Assembly: GCA_030062745.1 (NCBI GenBank)
Contig: CP099840.1
Coordinates: 310,001-374,000 of the forward strand
Length of the DNA: 64,000 nt
Source of the DNA: Capitulum mitella
Lineage: Eukaryota > Arthropoda > Thecostraca > Pollicipedomorpha > Pollicipedidae
Direction: 5' to 3'
The notes below the pieces were generated by a model. The model ran no database searches, was not told where the DNA came from, and saw nothing but the letters and a program-made list of their open reading frames with translations. Positions 1 to 16,747 of this stretch are shown here, piece by piece. Position numbers and translations under genes: made by a program. Every line of letters begins with the position of its first letter. Position 1 is the stretch's first letter.

Positions 1-794
1 ACACAGCCTAGCAAAAGCCTGTAGTGTCTGTAACCAGTCGTGAACCAGACCCTGCTGTAGACCAGACCTTGCAGTGGGAGCCAAAGCAACTGAAGCAACA
101 GGACAAAACCATATGGCATGAAAGGTCCCTTTGGGAGGATCCTGCCACAGGACTGGACTCTATGAAGACTGGATGCTGTGAGGCTGCAGCATAACTGGTC
201 CCTGCAACAAGAACCACATAGGACCCTACAGTATGGCTGGATGCTTTGGCAAAATATGTACCTTGGGGGTCTGGAATATTTTTTGATCCTGTCAGTCTTG
301 TACCCTTCTGACCCTTCTGAATCAGTATATGATACAAGGCTGGCATTGTACTTTTGCAATCTGAGGATGACAAGAATAAAATGAAAAAAATTAAAACAGA
401 AATAAGGCAATATATACCTTTGTGTTATAAACATGAGCCAATATTGTGAACAACAGTCGCTGGTGCATATCCATATCTATTTGTGCAGTTGTAACCTAAA
501 CCAAGGCTTTAGAAACAACACAATGGTATTCTAAAATGGGAAGTAGCCAGATAGTCTTGATGTGTGATGAGTCATGACAGTCACTGGTGGGGATTATTTT
601 GATAGGAGTAATTAGATGGGCATGCAGTGCAAGACTCATTTTGTTTGTCTAAGAACAAAACAAATGACTTCACCTAGTCTAAAAATTTTGACAACAAAAT
701 GTGTCATGGTCTGAGAACTTTGAAAAGTTCCCACAATTCCAAACTTGATGTGATGTTTTCCTCTGCACAGCTCACACTGTTGATATGTCATGGC
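1..794. other. CpG-poor non-coding sequence
   Basis: No exon or conserved protein is recognisable on either strand; the open frames here are short and end without splice signals that would extend them. The stretch is nearly free of CpG dinucleotides, unlike most of the window beyond 15 kb. That makes it resemble the LSM2 introns at 3.64-4.58 kb, so it may be part of a transcribed, methylated gene body whose exons lie outside the window. That interpretation is inference. Confidence 0.4.
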
Positions 795-798
795 TTAA

Positions 799-2170
799 CA
801 TAAGCATGGGAAGGGGTCTTTTCGTGCCACCCCCACCTATTTTTCTTGAATATCTCGAGAACAGACAGGAACTGGTTGTTGCTACTTGTGGTATTTATGA
901 AAACTGAATAACTCGTCAACTGACGCAGAAAAATCGGAAATCGGCCAGAAGTATTTGAAGTCATGGTCATATGAAGTCAGGCAAACATAACGAAAACGAC
1001 GGTCGTCGCTGACAAATGGAAACTTTGCGAAAGAATCAACATTCTACCTAAGATTACCATTTGAACACAATAACACATCATTTTGGCATAAGTAATGGAT
1101 GTACCAAGACCAAAGTCAGGGTCAATAAGGGCCAAGGTCATCAAAGGTCAAGGTGAACCAGCTTGTGATGTGATCCAGATTTGCTTTGCAACATATTGGT
1201 TTGTATGAAATGGCATTCATTTGCATTGCATTCAACATGCATTTGAAACCCTAAATGCATTCAGAGACAAAATGCATTCAGAGACCCTAATAAAAACACA
1301 TGTGCACACACTCATACACTTACATATACCAGGGTCAGTTAACATCAAGGTCATCAAGGGTCAGAATGAAATATCTCGTGACCTGGCCCAGATTTGCTTT
1401 GTGACAAGTCATTTTGTATGAAATATGCATTCAAAGACCCTGATAAAAACACATGTGAACACATGGATATGCTTATATATATCACAGCCATTTCAGATCA
1501 AGGTCACCAAAGATCAAGGGTAACTATTTTGTGACTTGGCCCAGATTTGCTTTGCAATATGTTGATTTGTATGAAATATGCATTCAAAGACCCTACTACA
1601 AACATGTTTCGCACAATGATACTCACATGCATTTAGATATATACATATGCATATATACATACATATAAATCCTGGAAGTGACCACATGTACCAATGTTAG
1701 CTACCTTCACTGAAAATATGTCAAAAGATATGTGTAGCACCCTTATTTACACTCAAGCTGTCCCACGTTGCTTGACATCTGATCTGCAAAATGAAAAAAT
1801 ATGCCATAGGTCAATAACCTGACATGACCTTGACCTGAAATCCTCAGTCCAGGTGCCAAATGAGTGGAAATTGTTGAATGCCATGTTTTAATGTTTCAAC
1901 ACCCTTTTCCCATTTTGTTTGAAAAGTCATGCAGACTGGTTTGTATGGGCTGAGAAAGTGTCCAAAGTTGACATTTTCCACCCTATTTGAGCTTGAGAAT
2001 ATTAACCTAGGGTTATGTAAATTGCATACAGTATACATCATTATGGCCCCACCCTGTCTATAAAATATTTCATGTTTCTAGCTCTTTCCACTTCTGAGAT
2101 CAGAGGGAAAGGCACTTTTGTGTCCCTCCCTTCCAGTGTGTGTTAGTGATAAGCCCCCTTCTGCTGTGTC
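799..2170 (+). repeat. TTAA-flanked dispersed repeat, family Q, copy 1 (CpG-decayed)
   Basis: This block is homologous over its whole length, in the same order, to 15260-16743. It starts next to TTAA at 795-798; the right TTAA seems to have mutated. Inside are about three tandem units of roughly 150 bp, each with AGGTCA-type half-sites, a 'CCAGATTTGCTTTGCAACAT' block, a 'GTATGAAAT' block and a 'GCATTCAAAGACCCT' block. No open frame encodes a transposase, so it is non-autonomous. Between about 1030 and 2170 only about three CpGs remain, whereas the sister copy keeps dozens; many differences are CG to TG or CA. Confidence 0.75.
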
Positions 2171-3180
2171 AGGACTTCGTGAAACTGCCCATTGCAAATA
2201 AACTAGAGCACAGCCAAAAAGAAACATTTCCCCCTAATCCTCAAGCCAACATTTGGATTACACTGGATTCAACCTTCTGGCTAATGCCAAATGGTTGGCA
2301 GAATGACTGGGTGGAATTTACAACAAACTGACACCACAGAACTCTATGTTGCTACAATGCATCTCATTACCATGAGAAGCATCAGCTTAGCTGGACTGGA
2401 TTAGCTCATGACACTGGCATCTGGTGTTTTACATATTTCTGGAGCACACTGTAAAGCTGTTAAGTGCTAACAAAAATTGGTTCCTTCTTGGTATAGTTCA
2501 AACAACTCCTTGTTTCCTACAAGAACATATGTGTCATCAAAAGAAATTAATGAGGCCAAGAGAAACTAACTTTTAATGGAAGCCAAATAAAAATATAAGC
2601 ATTGGCACACATCTGCACATTTTGAGAAAAACATGAGTTTTTGGATACTGCCACTGCATGAATACATTGAAAACCTTAATGACCACTACAACATATTAAT
2701 GTGCCACTGCTGTGAAACTGAGTAATAAAAGCAATGCAATGCCATAACTACATAAGCCTATACAATGATCAACTAAAAACCAATACCAGATCTCCCGATG
2801 GAGGAAATGTAGCAACAAAGTGGCAGGCTATCCTCAACTCATTTGCTCTAATCCTTTACAACAGATCTCTCACATTTGGTGGAAAGAATTGCCAATAACC
2901 TGCTGGTAACACTCCACATTCCACTTCCCATGCACAATGGGTACTGTATTTTCAGCATGCACTGTAAATCAAAGTGTTATTCACTTAGCCAGAGATGGGA
3001 AAGGCAATATATTTCCTGGAATTCTGCACAGTATGACACAAAATGGTGGAAATGCTTCAGACCTTTGCCAGAAATAGGTCAGAGAATGCACACCTCAGCT
3101 TTTACTCAATTTAAGATCACCCCAGTTGGCGTTTCATTAAAAGAAACCCTCTGATTCCTTGACTCCATCCAACTTCTTGC
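2171..3180. other. CpG-poor non-coding sequence upstream of LSM2
   Basis: Ordinary unique-looking sequence with almost no CpG and no supportable exon. The longest open frame (2876-3154, +) shows no domain, no biased composition and no flanking splice signals. CpG content rises abruptly at about 3185, where the LSM2 promoter region begins. It could be the first intron of a divergently transcribed upstream gene, but no donor site or first exon could be identified. Confidence 0.35.
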
Positions 3181-3184
3181 ACAC

Positions 3185-3631
3185 GACAGAGCCCCATAAA
3201 AGTATGCCAACTCAAACACCTACGTTAATACGAAATCATATACGTTACACCATAACGCCTACCGTAACTACGACGTGAAGCCGCACTGGTTCACACGGCT
3301 CACGTTCTGTTGAGATTTGTTTACGAAATGCGATGAAGCACGTTCCTTGCGCAGGTGACACAAGTATGGTTGACGCTCAGTTTGTAGCATGAGTATTTTT
3401 GGCGCACTTACTTAACACATATTCATTCTACCAGCGAATTGCTGGGTTGTCCGCGGTTCGTCGGGTCAATATGATCGGGCTAACGTGAAGGCAGTCGGTG
3501 TCACCGCACCTTCATTACTGTTGAGAAATAGGTTGTACCCGCTGCGAGGACCTTTTGATTCAACTACCGGATAACAGCACTCGTGCAGCACACGACCAGA
3601 CAGCCTATCCAGAAGGAGCAGAAAATCAGTG
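3185..3631 (+). promoter_or_regulatory. Probable LSM2 promoter and 5' UTR
   Basis: The roughly 450 bp before the LSM2 start codon are rich in CpG, in sharp contrast to the CpG-poor sequence on both sides (1-3180 and the LSM2 introns). An unmethylated promoter island between methylated transcribed regions would look like this. There is no clear TATA box. The start context is AATCAGTG-ATG-G. The transcription start cannot be fixed from sequence. Since both flanks are CpG-poor the island may be bidirectional, which is inference. Confidence 0.45.
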
Positions 3632-4711
3632 ATGGTAAGGATGGGTATTTGGACTTTTTATTTGTAGGAACATTTGTAAAAGTTCACGTCCTATGACACG
3701 ACTTACTACGTGTGTAGCTGGTTGTACCTGGAATTGGTCTAAGTGCACTAAAACACTATGATGATGGTCCTTACCAGTGAGTGATATACAGTATTATGGG
3801 ACTGATGTTATTGTGGCAGGATGGACAGTTGTCTCTGTGCATTCAGTTTAGCAAATTGTCTGATTACTTTCTACCTTGTTTCAGTTGTTCTATTCATTTT
3901 TCAAGTCTCTGGTGGGTAAAGATGTTGTGGTTGAGCTGAAAAATGATCTCAGGTAAGTTTCATTAAGGGAGTTGAGGTTTCATTGATTCAGGTGATATTT
4001 CAAGCAATCTGGATTTAAGTAATGGATTTCAGACATCACTGTTTATAGTTTTGCAAAGTTTTGCCAATGACATGTGCAAAAAGTTTGACAAGTGAAATTT
4101 CATTTCAGTGCAGAGATAACCTCTATTGAAGTGTACAGACATGAATGAAATCATAGATATCTTTTTTTGCAGTATATGTGGGACATTGCATTCAGTGGAT
4201 CAATACTTGAACATCAAGCTGACAGACATCAGTGTCATTGACCAGGAGAAATACCCTCACATGGTGAGCTATCCTAAATCTCTGAGGTTGGTCTTGGATG
4301 TTGGGCTGACCATCATGTTCTTAACTCTCATTGTCATTTCTGGGCATGTATGTTATCACGTTCTGGGTGTTTGTGCATATGTCATTGAAAATGTATGTAG
4401 CTGCACTCAGTGCTTATTAGTGTCCAACAACTACATTGCTCCTCTTAGACTGTTTCATCAGGCAACTTGCCCTGCAAAATATATGGCCATTTGGATTGCA
4501 CTCCTTTGATGTGCCAGTTGATGAACTGCTATGGTTTTCAGCTCTAACCTACTGCAGACTGTTGTTTGATGATACATGTTTGCAGCTATCAGTGAAGAAT
4601 TGCTTTATCCGGGGTTCAGTGGTACGGTACGTTCAGCTGCCAGCGGACGAGATCGACACCCAGCTGCTCCAGGATGCCACTAGAAAGGAGGCCCAACAGG
4701 GCAAGACGTAG
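3632..4711 (+). CDS. LSM2: U6 snRNA-associated Sm-like protein LSm2 (4 coding exons)
   Basis: Coding exons are 3632-3634 (ATG only), 3885-3952, 4173-4263 and 4586-4711 (stop TAG). All three introns are GT-AG (GTAAGG, GTAAGT, GTGAGC donors; TTTCAG, TTGCAG, TTGCAG acceptors) and the joins are in phase, giving 95 aa, the usual LSm2 length. The protein opens MLFYSFFKSLVGKDVVVEL; Sm1 (about residues 5-50) includes the CGTLHSVDQYLN block and Sm2 includes NCFIRGSVVRYVQLP at about 59-73. The tail after about residue 75 (DEIDTQLLQDATRKEAQQGKT) is typical. In known biology LSm2 is a subunit of the nuclear LSm2-8 ring that binds the U6 snRNA 3' end and of the cytoplasmic LSm1-7 ring that promotes mRNA decapping. 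Exon 1 encodes only the initiator Met. Introns are CpG-poor. The gene converges on AFG2B, 1.6 kb apart stop to stop. Confidence 0.97.
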
Positions 4712-6339
4712 CGCTCTGGCCCTTGGCTGCTGCGCTGCCTGCTGTCCGTGTTACCGTCAAACGCCTTGCGTCCATTCATCCCAAGCGATCATTTGTGTTA
4801 CCTCCCAGTGGGAAATACACGTGTAGACGTTTCTACAGCCGGTTTTGTGGGTTGGCTGCCATGCTGTTGTAAAAACCACGCTATCCGGCAGGCAGTGTGG
4901 TTTTGATAATGGAAGTCGCGTTGGGTGAGCCGATCATCCTTAGCCTGGCGATCTCAAGTTGCACGCGGTGCTTACGTCCTGGTCGACTTCTAGTCGGCAG
5001 CAGGGTACGGCGCGACGGAGAATTCCGTGTGCTCGACAGTCTGACGTGCTTCAGACCGTTTTAGCCCAGTCCGACGCTACGCGTCCTGCGGCGCAGTATG
5101 GCGCAGTGTAGTTTTAGCGGGACGATTTGCGCCATCGGCACCTTCCTGCAGCTTTTACCGCGTTAACCAGAAAAAATGGGCGGGCATGTTCAGTACTTGT
5201 TGCCAAAAGCCATTTTGTGAATACGGGTAATGGTCATGGGTGGGATCTTTCATTATGCTATTCCTTAAGCACCCTGATATCTTTGAAACTCGGCACCTAT
5301 ATGATTTTGAAGCATCGGAGGCGACGTGGCGTGTGTTGAGTTGCACCTCAGATTGTTAGACGAAGCGCCAGCTCTGCTGCTTTGTTCCAGACACTAGTAG
5401 TTTGCAGACGGCCGTTTTCAAACCACGGCGACCTTGTTTCATTCCACGAGTGATGACGCTCAGACTGCTGCAAACAAACTGATCAGACCTACCGAAAGAC
5501 TGTCTGTTCTTCACACCTCATGGACATAGCTTCCCGCTTGTATATCTAAGACGCCTTGTAGGTCAGCTGACCCCAATGTATTCATACATAAAAAAGCGTC
5601 CCATGCATGTGTCAGCATGTACACACTGGATATTAAAAACATTACCATCCAAATATAACATATTTCAAAACTCATTATCACAGGTACCGGGAAAATCTTG
5701 GGTGAGAAACAGGATCCGATCCGCAGACCTACTACTCGTTCGCCAACAAATAAAAAAGCCTTGCCGGTACATCCGGCTCCCAGTACTGAACTGAGGACAC
5801 CTGACATCAGCAAGTGCCAGAAAACATGCAGCTTTCAGAGAGGAAACGAGCACACGTGGCAACAGCAAGTGCCAGAATAGGAGCAGCCACCAGAGAAAAG
5901 CGGATATGAGCACACCCAGCAACAGCAGATGGCACCCGACGACTGCCTCTGCCTCGTGCATTCGCGGAAGTCTCATTTGTCCAGCGCCGTCGGCTTTAGG
6001 AACCCCATGACCCCCTCTTGACGCTGACGTCAAAAGAAAACCCTCAACGGTAAGCGAGGCCCATAACATCATGAAACCACCGAGCGTCAGCGGATTCGGC
6101 GAAAATCCGGGTCATGGAGCCCTAACTATTCGGAAGAAACCCGACGTACGCGGTTGGTATCGCAAGAATACACGTGCCGCGCGCCGTGGACATTTCCTAC
6201 GAAGTCCCGTGGAAATAAATACGCCGGAAGTCTCCTGCTGTCGCGAGATCCTCCGCTCAGACTAACTTCACAAAACCTCCGCGCTTAGCCGGAACTGGAC
6301 CGACCGCTGGCTCGCCGCGCGCCGCAGAGCGCCCTGCTC
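4712..6339. other. Intergenic region between convergent LSM2 and AFG2B
   Basis: Contains the 3' UTR of LSM2 and, on the other strand, that of AFG2B, but neither cleavage site is clear. The first AATAAA on the + strand is at about 5745, with ATTAAA near 5633, which would give an LSM2 3' UTR of about 0.9-1.0 kb. An imperfect tandem duplication of about 65 bp with CAGCAAGTGCCAGAA cores lies at about 5808-5935. Open frames on the - strand across 5511-6072 are leucine-rich and overlap this duplication; they show no recognisable family. Confidence 0.4.
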
Positions 6340-11788
<5,449 letters not shown>

Positions 11789-11796
11789 GTCTTTTA

Positions 11797-13559
11797 CTGG
11801 AATGAAATAAACCAATCACACATATTGCCTGCATCAGTTGACAATTGCTTTCATAGTTAACATGGCTTTAACACAGTTTATATTTTTTTACTATATTACA
11901 ATGTTACTCATAGTTAACAAAGTTTCATAGCTAACTTTCATAGCAGCCATATGAAACAACAGTCTGGTGAAACCAGTTGAGACAATGTCACCTCTATATC
12001 TTGCTGAAGGCACAGAAGCTTTTTAGCCTGTGAAATGAAGCAAAACTGCATTCAAAAACACAGAGAACAGAATGGAGCAAACAATGTTGACTGCTTTGGG
12101 GGACAGACAATTCCTCAAACATTCCTCATTATCTTGGCAGAACATTAATATCACATGACTGTAATTTTATTGTAAATTTATTATAGGAAATTTTGTGAAG
12201 AAAAGTGGAAAAAAGAATCGAACACAAAGATAAAAATGTCTGGTACAACAAATTTCCAAATCAGATGCACACCACAATTTGGGTACATCAAGTCCATACA
12301 ACATCACAGTATCTTGAAAAAGTCCTGCAAACAGTTGGAACATCATCCTTGGTACTATGGCATTTCTGATTGGCTGATGTTATTTGACTTCAACAGGCAT
12401 GCAAGTTTTTCACATTTCCCTGGCTACTGCTTCAAAGAAGAAAATTATGTAGTGTGCACAACAACACAGACTATTTTCCAAATGCTGAAAAACTGATGAT
12501 CCATGGTGAAATAACAACAGTTTTAACTGCATATGAACCACTAGTCAGGGTTGTGTTATGCTATGGCATCCTTGCACACTGATTAACAGGGTTGAAGTAC
12601 AACTGCACTATGATAAGCAATGGGCAGTTCATGAAAACTTGATCATTTTTTGTGTCTGTGGGCACCATGAAAAAACATCCTCAGATACTGTGGTTAAACA
12701 TAATAAATCATTGCTAATGGCATTTTGAATAACTGCATCCAAAATGTTTGTGAAACAATGCTGCATTTTAAGTTGACTGTGGCATTAATAAAATCACTGC
12801 CAAGGAATCAGTGACACAAGGTTGTTGCTAGAATTTGCATTTTTGTTGGCACACAAAGTGCACAATTTATTCTGGAACCTATGAGACAAAACACAATTCC
12901 TGACATTGGCAATAGCTGTAATCATCAGGCTAAAAGGCATAAAATTCATGAATGATTAAATGATATAAAAAGTGACAATATCTACTAGAGGAACATAAAC
13001 ACCAGGTGAAGTTCTGGAAGGTCCAATAAAGTGCTGAATTTAGTGGCATTCTCTTACAGCCCAACAACAGCTTAGATCAGCACTAGTGCAGTACCCAATA
13101 AATATTCCTCTCCTCCCCCAAAAAATGGACTTATCCCTTTGCTATCAATCCATTGTAGCCAGAATACTCATACCTAAAGCCCCACTAGTTCTGGTGACTG
13201 AAACCAGGTAACACTTTAAAATACACAGCAGCTACAATGAGTTGTTCAGGCCTCTTAGCACATCTCACTGACACTTTACCCAGCAGAAGGTTCCTGCCTG
13301 CCTGAATCCAAAACAATCCTTTTATGACTTCCACCACTGAAAACAACATTGCATTCTCTTTCTTATCATGCTTCATACACCAGAATACCTAAAAAATAGC
13401 AATAAAATCATGACAGTACTGTACATTACACTGCTACTGCACCAGTCAGTGGCTGATGAAGAACAGTATTACACAGCAGAAAATGTAGTTCCACCACAGT
13501 TAAGACCATTCACAATTAAGATCTGTAAAGACCCTGCATTGGTACTGAAATGATAAATG
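11797..13559. other. CpG-poor sequence upstream of the AFG2B coding start
   Basis: No convincing exon on either strand. CpG is almost absent from about 11.85 kb to 14.7 kb, while the AFG2B coding exons next to it are very CpG-rich. A TTTCATTCCAG acceptor at 11807-11797 (- strand) suggests this is the first intron of AFG2B, with a non-coding first exon further right, possibly near 14.7 kb where CpG returns. A small open frame at 12236-12496 (+) shows no family features. Confidence 0.35.
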
Positions 13560-13614
13560 ACCATATATATATATTTTATAATTATTTTTTAAAATTTTTT
13601 TTTATAATTAATAT

Positions 13615-13694
<80 letters not shown>

Positions 13695-13822
13695 TATATA
13701 TATATAAATATAAAAAAAAAAATAAATAAATATATATTTATTTATTAATAATTTTTTTTTATTTTTATTTTTTTAAATTATTTATTTTTTTTTTTTTTTT
13801 ATAAATATATATATCAGTTATG

Positions 13823-13874
<52 letters not shown>

Positions 13875-13875
13875 A
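13560..13875. repeat. Almost pure A/T tract with (TA)n and (TG)n
   Basis: About 300 bp of A and T only, including (TA)n at about 13619-13692 and 13825-13862 and a short (TG)n at 13862-13874. The middle consists of A-runs and T-runs that could pair with one another. Confidence 0.95.
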
Positions 13876-14750
13876 TATATTACATTCTGTTTCCACAAAG
13901 GGACTTTAAACAACTGTTGAATCATTACATCATTATATCACTGCATTATATTATTATGTTATTTTATGCTCTATGCATACTCCACCTTTTGCATGCAGTT
14001 TGCAAGAAAGGAGCAGAATATGATGCTAGAGGCTGCAAGCTGATAAAGGGTGTGATGAGATTTGGCTCCATCCAACAAAGAGGCTAGTTTACATTAGGTT
14101 AGATTAGGCTAGGTTAGGTTAGGCTATTATTATAGGTTAGCTATTTTTTGTTTTATTTTTTGTTGATTTTTTTCTGTACTCATTCATTTTTCTGTACTGA
14201 CATTTCTTTCCCAAATATTTCAGTTTAATAATTTTCAATGGTTCTATTTATATATTCCATCAAAACTAAATTTCCACATTCACAAATCTCTAATAAAGCT
14301 TACAATACTATTAATAACATTTTTGACTCAAAGTTCATTTATCCTTCCCATACATTATTACCAAACCTTTTTCATTACTCTCCATCAGATCATGGGTCCA
14401 AATGATGACCAATCAGGGTCAAAATATCATGCAAAAATCACGCAGAAATGTCAGACATTCCTACAATGTAATTTGGCAGCTGGCAGTTGACATGGTGGTG
14501 ACAACGCAGTTCCTTTACAGAGAGGAAACAATGCACCTTTCAACCTTTTTTTAGCTGAAACTGTAAATAGTACACATCAGCATTACATTTCAATCATCAT
14601 ACAACCACTATTATGATTGTTTTCCCTCAATATAAGCACTAAGCCAAGATCTTACTGTTGACCCATACTAGTCCATACCAGCCCCAATATTAATGTTTGA
14701 TTTGCACTCGTGGTTCCGCATTCTTATGTGCCACTATTAAACTAAAGTTT
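13876..14750. other. CpG-poor non-coding sequence
   Basis: No gene recognised. It includes the degenerate TTAGG tract annotated separately. CpG stays very low until about 14.7 kb and then rises at the SINE insertion. Confidence 0.35.
14092..14147 (+). repeat. Interstitial TTAGG telomere-like repeat
   Basis: The stretch contains ATTAGGTTAGATTAGG, CTAGGTTAGGTTAGG and a further AGGTTAG: about seven pentamers of the arthropod telomere motif TTAGG with point changes. The array is too short and internal to be a chromosome end. The same motif is a common microsatellite in arthropods. Confidence 0.7.
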
Positions 14751-14762
14751 ACGTCTCGAAGT

Positions 14763-14932
14763 TGGTTGGTTGATTGGTTTGGGTTAGGTCAAACAGCCGC
14801 ATGAGTTCATACGCCCAAAGTCGAATCCACACCACACGTGTCACCGATCGAGAGCTGGCGGCGTCGATATTAAAGCTCACAACCTTGCAATTTTGAGTCC
14901 GAATATCTACCCCTTGAGCTAACGAGGAGGGC
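14763..14932 (-). mobile_element. tRNA-derived SINE with 12-bp target-site duplication
   Basis: A perfect direct repeat ACGTCTCGAAGT at 14751-14762 and 14933-14944 flanks a 170-bp insert. Read on the - strand the insert starts GCCCTCCTCGTTAGCTCAAG, which looks like a tRNA 5' end (7-nt acceptor strand, then an A-box TTAGCTCAAGGGGTAGA). A weakened B-box follows about 35 nt later (GTGAGCTTTAATATC in place of GTGAGTTCGAATCTC). The 3' end is a CCAATCAACCAACCAAC tail. Pol III promoter boxes, a simple tail and a target-site duplication are the standard signs of a SINE moved by a LINE. It does not fold as a functional tRNA. Confidence 0.82.
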
Positions 14933-14944
14933 ACGTCTCGAAGT

Positions 14945-15255
14945 ACCGAGGCACGGAGAACCGGCTTCTGTTACAATGTAAACAAACGCAATGTTCTAGA
15001 TGAGGCGGATACGCAAAGATATGGTAGCACTGCCTCGTAGAGAGAATTACTGAATATAGGTGAAAGAAAAACTACCCATTTGTGGCCAGTAATTACTGAA
15101 ACAGGATTCCAAGTCGATCAGGTAAAGTTAATCAGGATTCGGCTAGGTTAAGATAGGCAGGGCTGGTTTCAGCATATCGCCAATGGCGGGCATTTTTAAT
15201 GCGAGGCTCCTAATGGTGAGAGGCTCTTCGTGAGCAGGCGGAGGTCCCCTAATTT
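14945..15255. other. Unique sequence between SINE and family Q copy 2
   Basis: About 300 bp in which I see no gene. CpG content is normal here, in contrast to the CpG-poor block to the left. Confidence 0.4.
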
Positions 15256-15259
15256 TTAA

Positions 15260-16057
15260 CACGCGCACTTGAAAGGGGGTATTTTTATGCCCTCGCCTGT
15301 TTCTCTTGAAAATTTCGATAACGGATCGGAGCTGGTCGCTACTACTTTGTGACATTTATGGCAATTGAATAACTCACAAATTGACGCAGAAAATCGAAAA
15401 TCGGCCTGAAAGATTTGGAGTTTGAATCATTTGAATTCAAACAAACAACGAAAATAACGATTGTCGCTGACAAATGGGAACTTTGCGAAAGGGCTAGCGT
15501 TCCACGCAAGATTACCATTTGAACACAATCAGCAGACATCATTCGGGCATACGTGGTGAATGTACCAAGACTAAAGCGAGGGTCAGTAAGGGCCAAGATC
15601 ATCAAAGGCCAAGGTCAAACAACTTGTGACCTGATCCAGATTTGCTTTGCAACATGTCAGTTTGTATGAAAAATGCATTCAAAGACGCTAAAAAATACAC
15701 GTGTGCGCACATTGATACGCTAACATATACCACGGTCAGTGAAGGTCAAGGCTATCAAAGGTCAAGGTGAACTATCTTGTGACCTGGACCAGATTTGCTT
15801 TGCAACATGCCGATTTGTATGAAATCTGCATTCACATTCAAAGACCCTGATAAAAGCCAATGTGCACACACTGATACGCTTATGTATACCAGATTCAGTG
15901 CAGGTCAAAGTCATCAAAGGTCAAGGGCAATTATTCTGTGACCCGGACCAGATTTGCTTTGCAACATGTCGATCTGTACGAAATACGCCTTCAAAGACCC
16001 TAATAAAAACACGTCGTTTGGCACATTGATACGCATATGTACATACATACATACTTA

Positions 16058-16090
<33 letters not shown>

Positions 16091-16743
16091 CATTTTTACT
16101 TTTATTGCAATCAAATTGTGCATTTGGTTCATAACGGCTTTAACGCAAATAGTTGTCATAAAACTTACTTTGGGTCAAAAACGTCATTCAAGGTCAATGG
16201 CCTCGCATCACTTCTTTTGCCCTTGCCAAAGTTAGTAAACGCTGGAAATGATCAAATGTACCGTCTTCACTGAAAATACGCCAGAAGGTGGGGTTAACGC
16301 CCTTGTTTACACTCAGGCTACACCAGTATCCCGTGTTGCTCGAAATCCGATCAGCAAAAAATGAAGAAAATGTCGTCATAGGTTAATGAGCTGACATGGC
16401 CTCGATACCAAATCCTCAGTGAAGACATCAGATAAATGGAAATTGTCGTATTCCACGTTTTAACGTTCAAACACGCACCTTTTCCTCATTTCGCTCGAAA
16501 AGCCATACGGAATTGCCTGTACGGGCCGAGAAAGTGTCCAGAGTTGACCTTTTTCGACCTCACTGGGCCTTGAAGATATTGACCTAGGGTCGTGGAAATT
16601 GCACTCTTTGTAAATCTTCATGACCCTACCCTTGCTATAAAATTTTTTGTCTCTAGCTCTTTCCGTTTTCGAGATCGGAGGGGAACACTTTTGTGCCCTC
16701 TTTCCAGTGCGCGTTAGTGCGAAACCCCCTTCCACTGCGCGTG
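15260..16743 (+). repeat. TTAA-flanked dispersed repeat, family Q, copy 2
   Basis: Flanked by TTAA at 15256-15259 and 16744-16747. The left end reads CACGCGCACTTGAAAGGGGG; the right end, reverse-complemented, reads CACGCGCAGTGGAAGGGGG, a terminal inverted repeat of about 20 bp. Three internal units of about 150 bp lie between about 15590 and 16030, each with AGGTCA half-sites and the CAGATTTGCTTTGCAACATG block. A (TA)n microsatellite is at about 16062-16091. No transposase frame is seen. TTAA target duplication plus inverted termini fits a non-autonomous piggyBac-type element. Unlike copy 1 it keeps dozens of CpGs. Confidence 0.8.
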
Positions 16744-16747
16744 TTAA

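Noticed and set aside
5511-6072. Leucine-rich - strand frames resembling a membrane protein
   Set aside because: They overlap an imperfect tandem duplication and the probable 3' UTRs of both genes; no conserved features.
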